From positions 1,315,501 to 1,379,500 of the forward strand of contig NZ_CP090066.1 in the NCBI RefSeq assembly GCF_021391535.1: a stretch of 64,000 nt of DNA, in the 5' to 3' direction. The DNA is from Aurantimonas sp. HBX-1. Lineage in GTDB: Bacteria > Pseudomonadota > Alphaproteobacteria > Rhizobiales > Rhizobiaceae. The notes under the pieces are model-generated. The model worked only from the letters and a program-made list of their open reading frames with translations, did not search any database and was not told the DNA's origin. Shown here piece by piece: positions 1 through 8,782 of this stretch; position 1 is the first letter of the stretch, and every line of letters starts with the position of its first letter. Both the position numbers and the translations under genes were made by a program.

Positions 1-271
1 CCTGGACCCGCTGTTCGATGCCCTCGGCCAGACGGTCCCACTCGGCCTTGGCGATGATTCGCGGCACGAGATCAAAGGGGATCAGGCGCTCGGCCGCTTC
101 CTCGTCGCCGTAGACGTTGAAGGTGATGCCGGTGCGGCGGAAGAACTCTTCCGCCTCGTGCGCCTTGGCGCCGAGTTCCTCTGTATTCTGGGCGCAGAAC
201 CATTCGTGGAAGCGTTGATAGGGCTGACGGACCGTTCCGTCAGCCAGCAGCATGTCATCGAATGGCTTCAC
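1..271 (-). CDS. Circularly permuted type 2 ATP-grasp protein, N-terminal part
   Basis: The gene starts inside the window and runs off its left edge, so only the first 90 residues are visible. The N-terminus (KPFDDMLLADGTVRQPYQ, then FHEWF and later EEFFRRTGITFNVYGD) matches the start of the DUF404/DUF403 circularly permuted ATP-grasp family. These enzymes probably ligate an amine to a carboxylate and usually sit in a three-gene set with an alpha-E protein and a transglutaminase-like protease; those partners would lie outside the window. I chose the GTG at 271 because GGAGGG precedes it at good spacing; a later ATG at 253 would remove the conserved first residues. It is probably not part of the photosynthesis cluster. 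Confidence 0.8.
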   Translation of the reverse strand, partial: MKPFDDMLLADGTVRQPYQRFHEWFCAQNTEELGAKAHEAEEFFRRTGITFNVYGDEEAAERLIPFDLVPRIIAKAEWDRLAEGIEQRVQ

Positions 272-427
272 CGTGGCCCTCCAGCTCGTTCGTACCCTCC
301 TAAAGAGAAAGCCGGGGGCCGGAAAAGCAAGCCTTTCGAAAGGACGGGTTGCAGATTGCCGCTTCAATGCGCAGCCTGGTGGCGCGATTGCGGTCCTCGA
401 AGGCAGGATCGGACGGGCGCGCCTCGT

Positions 428-1753
428 TCAGGTGCGGATCCCGAGGCCGGCCAGGATGCGAAGGGCCTCGCCGAGATCGTTCCGGGTGGCCGGGGCGGTC
501 AGGCAGATTCGGATTCGCGCCGCGGATCGCCGCCCGGCCGCGAAGGTGCTGGCGGACACCACGCCGACGCCAGCTGCCCGGCACCGGCCGACCACCGCCT
601 CCGGGTCGTCATCAACGCGCAGCCAGGCATGCGGCGCCGGCGGCTGGTCGCTCGGACCCAGCGCGGCGAGCATCTGGCGCCAGCGAGCAGCGATCTCGGT
701 CCGCTGCCATTCGACCCGCTGGCGGGCAAAGCCGCTGTCGATCCAATTCGAGCCGATCAGCATCGAGAACGGCGCCATGAGCCACGTCGTCAGATGCAGG
801 TTTTCCTGGAGCTTCCCGAGGCTGCCGTCGTCCCCGGCGACGAACCCGAATCGCAGTCCCGGCAGCACCGACTGCGACAGGCCCGAGACGATGACGCCCC
901 GGGGGCCGAGGTCGCGCGACAGCGGCGGCAGGTCGCCCAGCGGCCCGTAGACGTCGTCCTCGACGACAGTGAGGTCGTGGCGCGCCGCCACGGCCGCGAC
1001 CGCTCGCCGCCGCTGTTCGCTCATCACCGCACCGGTGGGGTTCTGCAGGGTGGGGACGAGGATGGCGATCCGCGCGGCGGAGCCGCCGGCCGCGGCCTCG
1101 AGCCCGGCCGGCGTCACCCCCTCGCCATCCTGCTCGACCGGGACAAGACGCAGGCGCAGCTGCCGGGCGAGGATCTTGATTCCCGGAAATGTGAACGATT
1201 CCACGAGGATCGGATCGCCGGGCCGGGTCTTCTCCAGCAGCAGCGCCTGCAGCGCCGCGTGGGCGCCGGCGCACGGGACGATGACCTTCGGTTGCCGCTC
1301 CATGCCGCGCCACGCCAGCCAGTCCGCGATGGCACGGCGGGTGCGTTCGACCAGGCGCGGCGGCGGATAACCGGCAAGGTCCGCATGATCGCGCGGCGTC
1401 AGAGCGGCCAGCGCCGCCGCCAGGGCATCGTCGCCCGGCGGGGCGGCGGGCACCGTGGTGGAGAGATCGTAGACCGGCGGCGCCGGCAGCTGCGAGGCGA
1501 AGACCGGAGCCTCGGCGCCGGAGCCCAGGACATAGGTGCCACGCCCGACCTCCCCGCCGACAAGCCGCTGGCGGGCCGCTTCCTGATAGGCGCGGCTGAC
1601 GGTGGAGAGCTTGACGTTGAGCGCGGTCGCCAGCTCGCGCTGCGCCGGCAGGCGGTCGCCCGGCCGGAGCGTGCCCGCCACGATGTCGCTGACCAGCTGG
1701 TCGACGATCTGCCGGTAACGGACGTCGCCGTTCTCTAGTTGTGGCTTCCACAT
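428..1753 (-). CDS. MocR/PdxR-type regulator (GntR HTH fused to aminotransferase fold)
   Basis: A 441-residue protein with a GntR-type winged helix at about residues 10-75 (VRYRQIVDQLVSDIVAG, then PGDRLPAQRELA, TVSRAYQEA and GRGTYV). It is followed by a fold-type I PLP aminotransferase domain with the stretch VVEDDVYGPL and the region ILVPTLQNPTGA. Such fusions use PLP or an amino-acid adduct as a ligand for transcriptional control, often of a neighbouring metabolic gene. The ATG at 1753 gives the usual family start (MWKPQL); the frame stays open further upstream but matches nothing. The gene lies between an ATP-grasp gene and bchP, and nothing ties it directly to photosynthesis. The target is unknown. 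Confidence 0.85.
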   Translation of the reverse strand: MWKPQLENGDVRYRQIVDQLVSDIVAGTLRPGDRLPAQRELATALNVKLSTVSRAYQEAARQRLVGGEVGRGTYVLGSGAEAPVFASQLPAPPVYDLSTTVPAAPPGDDALAAALAALTPRDHADLAGYPPPRLVERTRRAIADWLAWRGMERQPKVIVPCAGAHAALQALLLEKTRPGDPILVESFTFPGIKILARQLRLRLVPVEQDGEGVTPAGLEAAAGGSAARIAILVPTLQNPTGAVMSEQRRRAVAAVAARHDLTVVEDDVYGPLGDLPPLSRDLGPRGVIVSGLSQSVLPGLRFGFVAGDDGSLGKLQENLHLTTWLMAPFSMLIGSNWIDSGFARQRVEWQRTEIAARWRQMLAALGPSDQPPAPHAWLRVDDDPEAVVGRCRAAGVGVVSASTFAAGRRSAARIRICLTAPATRNDLGEALRILAGLGIRT

Positions 1754-2078
1754 GGGATCAGTGAGTTCGCGACAGAAGGGATACTGGCCTGCGGGGCCAA
1801 TAGAATCCAGAATTCTGCCGTATACTGTCATCCCTCCCGCTTGCGCGGCAAGTTGCGGCAACCCTGCAGATTTCAGTAATTGCTGTCCTATGCGCGTATG
1901 ACTACAGACAGCCGCCGCTTTATTACAATATCGTGATCGGCCGGTAGAAGCGCGGCGCGCGATGGCCGCGGCATGTCGAATACCGGAAGGTCTGCGCGGG
2001 ATGCGCGGCGGTCGGGCCAGCTGTCGGCGGGTCAGCCTTCGCGCCGCCGTTGCGGCAGGGTCTCGCGGCGCCGGGCGG
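1754..2078. other. Non-coding gap upstream of the MocR gene
   Basis: This 325-bp stretch between the MocR gene and the end of bchP is less GC-rich than its surroundings between about 1800 and 1930, as expected of a promoter for the leftward MocR gene. It contains a perfect 11-bp inverted repeat, GTTGCGGCAAC, at 1852-1862, about 100 bp before the MocR start, which could be the regulator's own operator. I see no convincing gene, no TGT-N12-ACA site and no clear terminator after bchP. Confidence 0.45.
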
Positions 2079-3272
2079 TCAGGGCGAGACCAGGCGAAGC
2101 AGGTGCGCCAGGTCCTTGAAGAAGATTCGGGCATGCGCGGCGGGACGGGCCCGCACCAGCTTCTTGTTCATGTAGGCCTCCCAGGTCAGGCGCTGCACGT
2201 CCTTGTCGCGGCAGATCGCGACGAAGCGTTCGCGCTGCCGGTCCGAGCGGTACCAGAAGGTCTGCATGATGCCGAGTATCCAGAACACCCGGCCGTGCTC
2301 GCGCATGAAGGCCTTGCGTGCCGCCGCCAGTGCCTTCGGCTCGCCGGTGGCGAGGAAGGCCAGCCCGGCCTCGGCAACCATCCGGGCGCTGATCATGGCG
2401 TAATAGATGCCTTCGCCGGAGGCCGGCGCCACGACCCCGGCGGCGTCGCCGGCCAGTACGACGTCGCGGCCGTTGTCCCATCGCTTCAGCGGCTTCAGCG
2501 GGATCGGGGCGCCCTCGCGGCGGATCGTCTCGACGTTGTCGAGACCCGCGGCAGCTCTGAGCCGGGCGACGGCTGGGCGCAGCCCGTAGCCCTTCTCGGC
2601 GCTGCCGGTGCCGATGCTGGTCGTCGCCCCGTGCGGAAACACCCAGCCGTAGAAGTCCGGCGAGATCGTGCCCTGGTAGTAGACGTCGCAGCGGCGGGGG
2701 TCGAAATCGGCCGCCGCTGCGGCCGGGGACCGGACGATCTCGTGATAGGCGAAGACGAAGGGCATCCGGTCGGCGCCCCTGATGGCCTGCCGGCCGACGG
2801 CGGAGCGCGCGCCGTCGGCGCCGATCACCAGCCGCGCCGCGACGGCGCCGGGCGCCGCGTCCCGCGCGGCGCCGCGCAGGCGGTAGCGCACGACGGCGCC
2901 GCCATCGGCGTCCCGCTCGATCCGCTCGAAGGTGCCGGTGACCCGCCGCGCGCCGGCGGCGGCGGCGCGTACCCGCAGCCATTCGTCGAAATGCTCGCGG
3001 TCGACCATGCCGACATAGCCGCCGCCCTCGATCGGCATCGGCACGCGCCGTTCCGACGGCGCGATCATCCGGGCCGAGCCGATGCGCGCGACGATGAGCT
3101 CGGATGGGATGTCGAAATCGCTGACCAGCCGTGGCGGGATGGCACCGCCGCACGGCTTGATCCGCCCGTCGCGATCGAGCAGCACGACGGACCTGCCGGC
3201 CCGCGCGAGCATCTCAGCGGCGGTTGCGCCCGCCGGGCCGCCGCCCACCACCACCACATCCACGCTGTCCAT
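2079..3272 (-). CDS. bchP: Geranylgeranyl reductase BchP
   Basis: BchP reduces the geranylgeranyl tail of bacteriochlorophyll stepwise to phytyl. The 397-residue protein opens with an FAD dinucleotide-binding motif (VVVVGGGPAGATAAEMLA), followed by the family signatures RIKPCGGAIPPRL and DFDIPSELI, and later GDAAGVVAPASGEGIYYA. I take the ATG at 3272 because AGGGGAG lies 7 nt before it; an alternative ATG at 3293 overlaps the upstream stop as ATGA and would add seven residues. It is the last gene of the leftward bchG - PucC-family - bchP unit, the order known from Rhodobacter. Confidence 0.95.
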   Translation of the reverse strand: MDSVDVVVVGGGPAGATAAEMLARAGRSVVLLDRDGRIKPCGGAIPPRLVSDFDIPSELIVARIGSARMIAPSERRVPMPIEGGGYVGMVDREHFDEWLRVRAAAAGARRVTGTFERIERDADGGAVVRYRLRGAARDAAPGAVAARLVIGADGARSAVGRQAIRGADRMPFVFAYHEIVRSPAAAAADFDPRRCDVYYQGTISPDFYGWVFPHGATTSIGTGSAEKGYGLRPAVARLRAAAGLDNVETIRREGAPIPLKPLKRWDNGRDVVLAGDAAGVVAPASGEGIYYAMISARMVAEAGLAFLATGEPKALAAARKAFMREHGRVFWILGIMQTFWYRSDRQRERFVAICRDKDVQRLTWEAYMNKKLVRARPAAHARIFFKDLAHLLRLVSP

Positions 3273-3289
3273 GCCGTCGCTCCCCTGGT

Positions 3290-4621
3290 TCATGCGGGCA
3301 CGGCCCGGTCGTTGCGGCTGCCCGACCGCGGCGTGACGGTGCTGGTCCCGGGTACCGCGATGGCGCCGAGGGCAAGGGCTGCCGAGACCAGGAACAGCGC
3401 CGCCTCGAGGCCGAAGACGATGCCGTAGGCAGCGTCGGCCCGGCCGACCAGCGCGGCTGCGGCATCGACGAGGGCGGTGCCGGCAAAGCCGCCGGCACCG
3501 AAGGCGATCGCCTGCGCCGCGCCCCAGAGGCCCATCCGCACGCCTTCCCGGGCGTTCCTGCCGTTGCCGGCGAGCGCCATCATCGACCCGATCGCCGCCA
3601 CCGCGAAGACGCCGTTGCAGACGCCGAGCGCGAACACCGTCTCGCGCAGCGCCAAGCCGCCTGGCGCAGCACTGCCGGCGGCGAGCATCGCCAGGCTGGC
3701 GGCGGAGCCGACGCAGCCGAGCACGCAGAAGCCGCGCAGCAGTCCGGGGAAGCGGCGGGAGAGCCAGGCACCGGCGAGGGCGACCAGCACCATGCCGACG
3801 ACGACGCCGCCGTGCTGGACGCTGGACAATTGCGTCGTCTCGCCGGGCGTCATCGCGAAGACGAGGCCCGCGAAAGGCTCGAGGACGAGGTCCTGGGCGC
3901 TGTAGGCGAGCATCGAGATGAAGACGAAGATGGTGAAGCGTCGGGTCTGCCGCTCCTGCCAGACTTCGGCGAATGCCGTGCGAAAGTCCGGCCGCACCTG
4001 GGGTTCGGGCGCCCGGGCGGGCCTGGCTGGCTCGATCCCGCGCACCGCGACGACCGCGAGAAGCATCGCCGTTGCGGCGACGACCGCCGTCACGACGACG
4101 AGCCGCAGCGACGAGTACGGATCGAGGAAACTGCCGGCGAGGCCGGTGGTCACGGCAAAGCCGGCGATCATCATGATCCAGATCAGCGTCGCCGCGGGTG
4201 CGCGCCGGGCGGGCGCGACGCTGGTCGCGACGAGGGTCAGGAGATTGGTCCCGGCGGCGCCGACCCCGGCGCCGATCAGCAGGAAGGCGAAAGCCGCAGC
4301 GATCGCCCCGGCGGCCGGCGAGACCGACATCAGCGCTGTCGCGGTGGCGGCTCCCACCGTGCCCACCGCCAGTACCGCCATGCCGCCGATGATCCAGGGA
4401 GTGCGCCGCCGGCCGCCATCGGCGCCGTGGCCGAAGCGGGGGCGGAGCATCTGGACGGCATAGTGCAGCGCCACCAGCGCGCCGGGCAGCATCGCCGGCA
4501 GTGCCAGTTCCACCACCATCACCCGGTTCATCGTCGCGGTGGTCAGCACGACCATGGCGCCGAGGGCCGTCTGGACCAGAGCGAGGCGGACGATCTGCAG
4601 CCAGGACAGTCCCGCCGGCAT
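3290..4621 (-). CDS. PucC-family transporter between bchG and bchP (orf428 type)
   Basis: A 443-residue, 12-helix major-facilitator-like membrane protein of the BCD/PucC family, the relative of LhaA that sits between bchG and bchP in Rhodobacter (orf428, often annotated as bacteriochlorophyll synthase 44.5 kDa chain). The family signature TATMNRVMVVELALPAMLPG is near the N-terminus. The genetics of PucC and LhaA suggest a role in delivering bacteriochlorophyll or assembling light-harvesting complexes; the role of this paralogue is inferred. Its ribosome site GGAGG lies in the end of bchG, whose stop is 4 nt before the start, so translation is probably coupled. Confidence 0.88.
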   Translation of the reverse strand: MPAGLSWLQIVRLALVQTALGAMVVLTTATMNRVMVVELALPAMLPGALVALHYAVQMLRPRFGHGADGGRRRTPWIIGGMAVLAVGTVGAATATALMSVSPAAGAIAAAFAFLLIGAGVGAAGTNLLTLVATSVAPARRAPAATLIWIMMIAGFAVTTGLAGSFLDPYSSLRLVVVTAVVAATAMLLAVVAVRGIEPARPARAPEPQVRPDFRTAFAEVWQERQTRRFTIFVFISMLAYSAQDLVLEPFAGLVFAMTPGETTQLSSVQHGGVVVGMVLVALAGAWLSRRFPGLLRGFCVLGCVGSAASLAMLAAGSAAPGGLALRETVFALGVCNGVFAVAAIGSMMALAGNGRNAREGVRMGLWGAAQAIAFGAGGFAGTALVDAAAALVGRADAAYGIVFGLEAALFLVSAALALGAIAVPGTSTVTPRSGSRNDRAVPA

Positions 4622-4625
4622 CGCG

Positions 4626-5543
4626 TCAGCCTCCGATCACGCTGCTGACGGCGAAGGCCGAGACCATCATGCCGGCGACGTAGAGGCTGGTCCCGGTGGC
4701 GTTGTACCAAGGGGCCCGCAGGCGGGGTGCCGCGAGCAGCCGGCGCATCAGCACCAGCTGGGCGGCGACCAGCCCGGCGACGGCCAGGGCATAGAACCCC
4801 GCCGACCAGACAAGGAGAAGCGCGACGACCAGCAGCTGCGGCAGCAGCATGACGACGCAGGCGAGGATCGCCGCGGTGGTCACGCCGTACTGGACCGGCA
4901 GGGTGCGGACGCCGAGCGCCGTATCGCCTTCGACCGACTTGAAGTCGTTGAGGGTCATGATCCCGTGCGCGCCGATGCTGTAGAGGGCGGCGAGCAGGAT
5001 GATCCGTCCGTCGGGCAGGCCGCCCGCCACCACGGCCGCGCCGGTGAACCAGGCGAGTCCTTCATAGGCGATGGCAACGGCGGCGTTGCCCCACCAGCCG
5101 TTGCGCTTGAGGCGGAAGGGCGGGGCGCTGTAGGCCCAGGCGAGGGCGCAGCCGGCAATCGCCGCCGCCAGTACCCAGGAACCGAGCATGGCTGCGACGG
5201 CGAGCGACAGCAGGGTCCAGGCGATGGCGAGATGGAGGGCCGAACGACCCGGCATGCGGCCGGAGGGGATCGGCCGCTGCGGCTCGTTGATGGCGTCGAC
5301 GTGCCGGTCGAACCAGTCGTTGACCGCCTGGCTGGCGCCGCAGAGCAGCGGGCCGGACAGGACGATCCCGGCGACGACCACCCAGAATGCCGAACTGTCG
5401 GCCCCCGCCGACGAGCGCGCCGAGATGGCGCCGCAGCCGAAGGCCCACATCGGGGCGAACCAGGTAATCGGCTTCAGCAGCTCAAGCGCCGCCGAGGCGG
5501 TGGGACGCGTCTGCCGGGGAGCGTCGAGAGTGATGCGGCTCAT
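4626..5543 (-). CDS. bchG: Bacteriochlorophyll synthase BchG
   Basis: BchG is a UbiA-family membrane prenyltransferase that esterifies bacteriochlorophyllide a with geranylgeranyl diphosphate. The 305-residue protein carries the first Asp-rich motif NDWFDRHVDAINEP and the second, DFKSVEGDTALGVRTLP, separated by several predicted transmembrane segments. It heads the leftward bchG - transporter - bchP unit. Two TGT-N12-ACA-like PpsR sites lie 30-90 bp upstream, so aerobic repression by PpsR, whose gene is next door, is likely. Confidence 0.95.
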   Translation of the reverse strand: MSRITLDAPRQTRPTASAALELLKPITWFAPMWAFGCGAISARSSAGADSSAFWVVVAGIVLSGPLLCGASQAVNDWFDRHVDAINEPQRPIPSGRMPGRSALHLAIAWTLLSLAVAAMLGSWVLAAAIAGCALAWAYSAPPFRLKRNGWWGNAAVAIAYEGLAWFTGAAVVAGGLPDGRIILLAALYSIGAHGIMTLNDFKSVEGDTALGVRTLPVQYGVTTAAILACVVMLLPQLLVVALLLVWSAGFYALAVAGLVAAQLVLMRRLLAAPRLRAPWYNATGTSLYVAGMMVSAFAVSSVIGG

Positions 5544-5572
5544 GCACCGACGCTATGCGGGGCAGGACCATG

Positions 5573-5634
5573 TGTCAATCAGACTTGACACACTCCCGCT
5601 TCGATCACGGCAAAAGTGTCAATCGAGATGTTCA
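5573..5634. promoter_or_regulatory. Two PpsR/CrtJ sites upstream of bchG
   Basis: TGTCAATCAGACTTGACA at 5573-5590 is a perfect TGT-N12-ACA palindrome, the PpsR/CrtJ operator. A second element starts at 5617 (TGT-N12-TCA, ending 5634) and differs by one base. They lie 44 bp apart between ppsR and bchG. CrtJ/PpsR typically binds paired sites cooperatively, so this pair probably controls the bchG operon. Confidence 0.85.
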
Positions 5635-5659
5635 GTCGGCGACAGGCGGGTGTTGCGCG

Positions 5660-7099
5660 TTAGCCGGGGGCATCCTCGCCCGGGTCGGGCGCCGGGTCGC
5701 CGATGCCGTAGCGCCGCAGCTTGGAGTACAGACTCTGGCGGCTGAGCCCCAGCATCTCGGCGGCCGAGGCGCGGTTGTTGCGGGTCAGGTCGAGGGCCGC
5801 CTCGATGCACAGCTGCTCGATGATGTCGGCGGTCTCGCGGACGATCTCGCGCAGCGGCACCCGGCCGACCAGGCCGGTCATGTCGTTGGCCGACCGCAGC
5901 GGCTGGGCCGCCGATACCAGCTGTGCAGCGCGCGCCGTCCGGCGCAGCGAGAAGCCGTAGAACTGCTGCCCGCCCTCCTTCAGCACCGAACCGCTGAGCT
6001 CCACGTCCACCGTGCCGCCGTGCTGGGTGTGCAGCACGGTGCCAAAGCTGCGGACGACGCCCTCGGCGTCGACGGCGGTCTTCACCACCGCCATCTCGAC
6101 GCCGCGCCGGCCGACGATGTCGCCCAGCGGCTTGCCCGCCGCCTGGCGCCCGGTGGCGATTTCCGCGAGATCGAGGAAACTCTCGTTCGCCGCGACGATC
6201 TTCAGGTCGTTGTCGACGACCACGATCGCGTCCGGCAGTTCGCGTCCGGCCTTGGCGATCAGGTCATGGGCGCCCGGCGACAGGCTGTCGGCGCCGGTGC
6301 GCCCGAAGCGGATGGCCAGGCGCGTCGCGCCATGCTGGCGATAGAAGCGGGCTGAGATTGCGGTGGCGCTGTCGTCGTCGCGCAGGGCAAGGTCGGCGGC
6401 CTCAATGTCGCCGGAGGCGCGGGCAGCGGCGACGAGCCGGTCGAGGTCGCGGATGCTGCGCTCGGCAAACAGCGACTCGATCGCGGCGCCGGCGACCTGG
6501 CGGCCGTCGCTCTCCAGCAATCGCCGCGCCGCCGAGTTCGCCTCGAGGATCTTGCCGCTCGCCGCATCGGCAATGACGATGGCGTCGGAAGAGGTGTCGA
6601 AGAAGACGCGATACTGGGATTCGGCGTTCTGCAGGCGGGCATAGTCGCTCTCGATCGCCAGCTGCGTCTCGACCAGCTTCTGCTGCAGGATCGAGATCGT
6701 CCGCATGTCCCTGCCGAGCGCGAGGCGCGCGTCGTCCCGGGTCAGCGACAGCATCGCGTAGCTGATCGGCAGGTCCGGGCCGCTCGGCATCGGGTGGTTG
6801 ATCTCGCGGCGGGGCGCGGCTTCGCCGGGTTCGCGGTCGGACAGCATCCGCCCGACCTTCGCGCGGCACTCGACTGTCACGACGTCGACGAAAGCCTTGC
6901 CGATCCAGCTGGCGGGAACGTCGCCGAACAGTTCGGCGTCGCGCACCGCGACGTCGGTGATGACCCCCTTACCGTCGATCAGCAGCGCAAGGTCGGTCGA
7001 CGCCGTCACCATGTTGGCGACGAGCGTTGCTTCCAGATTGGCGAAGGAACGTCCGGGGTCCGAGAAGGCGCTGCCGGAATTGGAATAATTGATTCCCAT
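5660..7099 (-). CDS. ppsR: Photosynthesis repressor PpsR/CrtJ
   Basis: PpsR represses bch, crt and puc genes under oxygen by binding TGT-N12-ACA. The 479-residue protein has an N-terminal PAS-like region, a glutamine-rich helical linker near residues 145-165 (ILQQKLVETQLAIESDY), two PAS domains, and a Fis-type helix-turn-helix at about 430-465 (AAEMLGLSRQSLYSKLRRYGI). Only two cysteines are present: Cys78 and Cys431, the latter at the position of the conserved redox cysteine beside the HTH. The central cysteine that pairs with it in Rhodobacter appears absent. The start lies 1 nt after the aerR stop, so the two are probably co-translated. Confidence 0.93.
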   Translation of the reverse strand: MGINYSNSGSAFSDPGRSFANLEATLVANMVTASTDLALLIDGKGVITDVAVRDAELFGDVPASWIGKAFVDVVTVECRAKVGRMLSDREPGEAAPRREINHPMPSGPDLPISYAMLSLTRDDARLALGRDMRTISILQQKLVETQLAIESDYARLQNAESQYRVFFDTSSDAIVIADAASGKILEANSAARRLLESDGRQVAGAAIESLFAERSIRDLDRLVAAARASGDIEAADLALRDDDSATAISARFYRQHGATRLAIRFGRTGADSLSPGAHDLIAKAGRELPDAIVVVDNDLKIVAANESFLDLAEIATGRQAAGKPLGDIVGRRGVEMAVVKTAVDAEGVVRSFGTVLHTQHGGTVDVELSGSVLKEGGQQFYGFSLRRTARAAQLVSAAQPLRSANDMTGLVGRVPLREIVRETADIIEQLCIEAALDLTRNNRASAAEMLGLSRQSLYSKLRRYGIGDPAPDPGEDAPG

Positions 7100-7100
7100 A

Positions 7101-8051
7101 TTACCCGCTATCTATGCCAAGTCCCTCCGGGATTGACCGGCAACCGCTCACTGCGCAATCTCGGCGCGGGCACAGAATATCCGCCTTTGCGATGGCTGCA
7201 AGCGCATCCGTCTCCACCAGATCCGCGCCGTAGCGCTCTAGCGGCTCCTGCGTCGCCTGGAAAGCCCAGCCGCCCAGAAACACCCGCAAGTCGGCAGACA
7301 GGGCGGCGGCACGCAGCGACGCCACGGATTCGCCGATGCCGACGAGCATCCGCTCGCTGCCGACGCTGAGGCCGATCGCATCGAACTGCTGGGTCGAGAC
7401 GTCGTGGTGCAGCTCTTCCCATGTGGCGGCGGGCTCGACCAGCGTCGCCCAGCCCGCCCGCAGGAACATTTCCGCCAGGACGAACAGGCCGAACGTGTGC
7501 TGCTCGCCGGGAACCGGTGCCAGCAGCAGGCGCCGCGTGGTCCGGGGGGTGGCCAGGGCGAGTTCGCTCGCCAGGCGGCGCATCAGCTGCTGCAGGTGCG
7601 CCGACTTGGTGGTGACGTCGACGAAGCTCAGCCGGTCCTCCTCCCAGAGAACCCCGATCTGCCGGATCGTCGGCGCCATGACGTTGAGAAAGATCGCGTC
7701 GAGATCGAGCCCTTCCTCGACCAGCCCGACGAGATACTCCCACTGCGCCTCGTGGCGGTCGGAAAGCACGAGGCCGAGAAAGCGGTCGGCATGCGCCCGT
7801 CGCCGAAGCGTTTCGACTGCCGCCGAGGTGGCGCGAGGCATGTCGTGCGCATCGTAGAGGCGCGGGATGACGATCGACACGATCGCCTGCGCGAGGCGGT
7901 GCTCCCATCCGCTCTCCGGCGGCGACAAGGGTCGGCCCGCGAGCGGGCCGGAAGCGGCAGGAGTGTCAACCGGACTGGACGCATATCGAGGGCGGGATGG
8001 CGTCGCAGCGTGAGCGCGGCCCAGCCCATTCTCACGCAGACTGCCAGCCAT
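7101..8051 (-). CDS. aerR: B12-binding antirepressor AerR/PpaA
   Basis: AerR/PpaA binds cobalamin as a light- and redox-sensitive cofactor and antagonises PpsR/CrtJ. This 316-residue protein has a disordered N-terminus, a helical half (VMAPTIRQIGVLWEEDRL) and a Rossmann-type B12-binding half. His185 in GEQHTFGLF matches the His known to ligate the cobalt in AerR. GGAGGGAGGG precedes the ATG. The gene is directly upstream of ppsR, the usual pairing, and shares its promoter region with divergent bchF. Confidence 0.9.
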   Translation of the reverse strand: MAGSLRENGLGRAHAATPSRPRYASSPVDTPAASGPLAGRPLSPPESGWEHRLAQAIVSIVIPRLYDAHDMPRATSAAVETLRRRAHADRFLGLVLSDRHEAQWEYLVGLVEEGLDLDAIFLNVMAPTIRQIGVLWEEDRLSFVDVTTKSAHLQQLMRRLASELALATPRTTRRLLLAPVPGEQHTFGLFVLAEMFLRAGWATLVEPAATWEELHHDVSTQQFDAIGLSVGSERMLVGIGESVASLRAAALSADLRVFLGGWAFQATQEPLERYGADLVETDALAAIAKADILCPRRDCAVSGCRSIPEGLGIDSG

Positions 8052-8209
8052 CGGTCCCTCCCTCCGGCATGTTGGATTACTTCGAATGCCGGAGGGTTGC
8101 CTGAATTCCGGTGCCCACCGATGCTTTTGTTCTTTCCTCCCGTCAAATGTCCCTCAATCCGCCGGCGATTGCAACGTCCGGATGACAGCTCGGTGTAAAG
8201 TTTTTTGAG

Positions 8210-8227
8210 CGTCAATTTTACTTGACA
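8210..8227. promoter_or_regulatory. Near-consensus PpsR site in the aerR-bchF gap
   Basis: CGTCAATTTTACTTGACA differs from TGT-N12-ACA only at its first base and has the same CAAT...TTGACA core as the perfect sites elsewhere in the window. It lies 30 bp before the bchF start and would overlap a promoter for the long bchF-N-B-H-L-M operon. The rest of the 206-bp gap (8052-8257) is relatively AT-rich around 8190-8230. Confidence 0.7.
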
Positions 8228-8257
8228 CATTGAGGGCGGGCACCGCAGACTTCCCTC

Positions 8258-8782
8258 ATGCAGCAGCCTCAGCCCAGTGCCCGTTTTGAGACGCCATCGG
8301 CTCCCTCCAGGTCCGGCGCGCTTTACACGGAGGCCGAGCGGGCAAGGCGCGACGCCTCCGTCTGGACCCTCGTCCAGGGCATCCTCGCGCCGCTGCAGTT
8401 CCTGGTCTTCCTGGTCAGCCTGGGGCTGGTGCTGCGGTGCCTCGCCACCGGCGAGGGCGCGTCGGCCGCCGCCGCCTCGGTCGTGGTCAAGACGCTGGTC
8501 CTCTACGCCATCATGATCACCGGCTCGATCTGGGAGAAGGCGGTGTTCGGCCGCTATCTCTTTGCACCGGCGTTCTTCTGGGAAGACGTCGTCTCGATGC
8601 TCGTGCTGGCGCTGCACACGCTGTACCTGGCGATGCTGCTGTCCGGCTCGGGTACGCTGACCGAGCAACTGGCCGTGGCGCTCGCCGCCTATGCGGCCTA
8701 CGCGGTCAATGCGACTCAATTCCTCCTGAAGCTGCGCGCGGCGCGGCTGGGGCGGCCGGCGCTCCGGGCGGTGACGCCATGA
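8258..8782 (+). CDS. bchF: 2-vinyl bacteriochlorophyllide hydratase BchF
   Basis: BchF hydrates the C3 vinyl group of chlorophyllide to hydroxyethyl, a step specific to bacteriochlorophyll a. The 174-residue membrane protein carries the family core LYTEAERARRDASVWTLVQG, then ILAPLQFLVFLVSLGLV and ITGSIWEKAVFGRYLFA. The N-terminal 20 residues are longer than in Rhodobacter and no strong ribosome site precedes the ATG, but there is no alternative ATG. It leads the rightward operon; its stop overlaps the bchN start (ATGA). Confidence 0.93.
   Translation: MQQPQPSARFETPSAPSRSGALYTEAERARRDASVWTLVQGILAPLQFLVFLVSLGLVLRCLATGEGASAAAASVVVKTLVLYAIMITGSIWEKAVFGRYLFAPAFFWEDVVSMLVLALHTLYLAMLLSGSGTLTEQLAVALAAYAAYAVNATQFLLKLRAARLGRPALRAVTP

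Noticed and set aside
158..1738. Long plus-strand open frame opposite the MocR gene
   Set aside because: Arg/Gly/Pro-rich composition without any motif. High GC removes stop codons in antisense frames; the minus strand holds a clear MocR protein.
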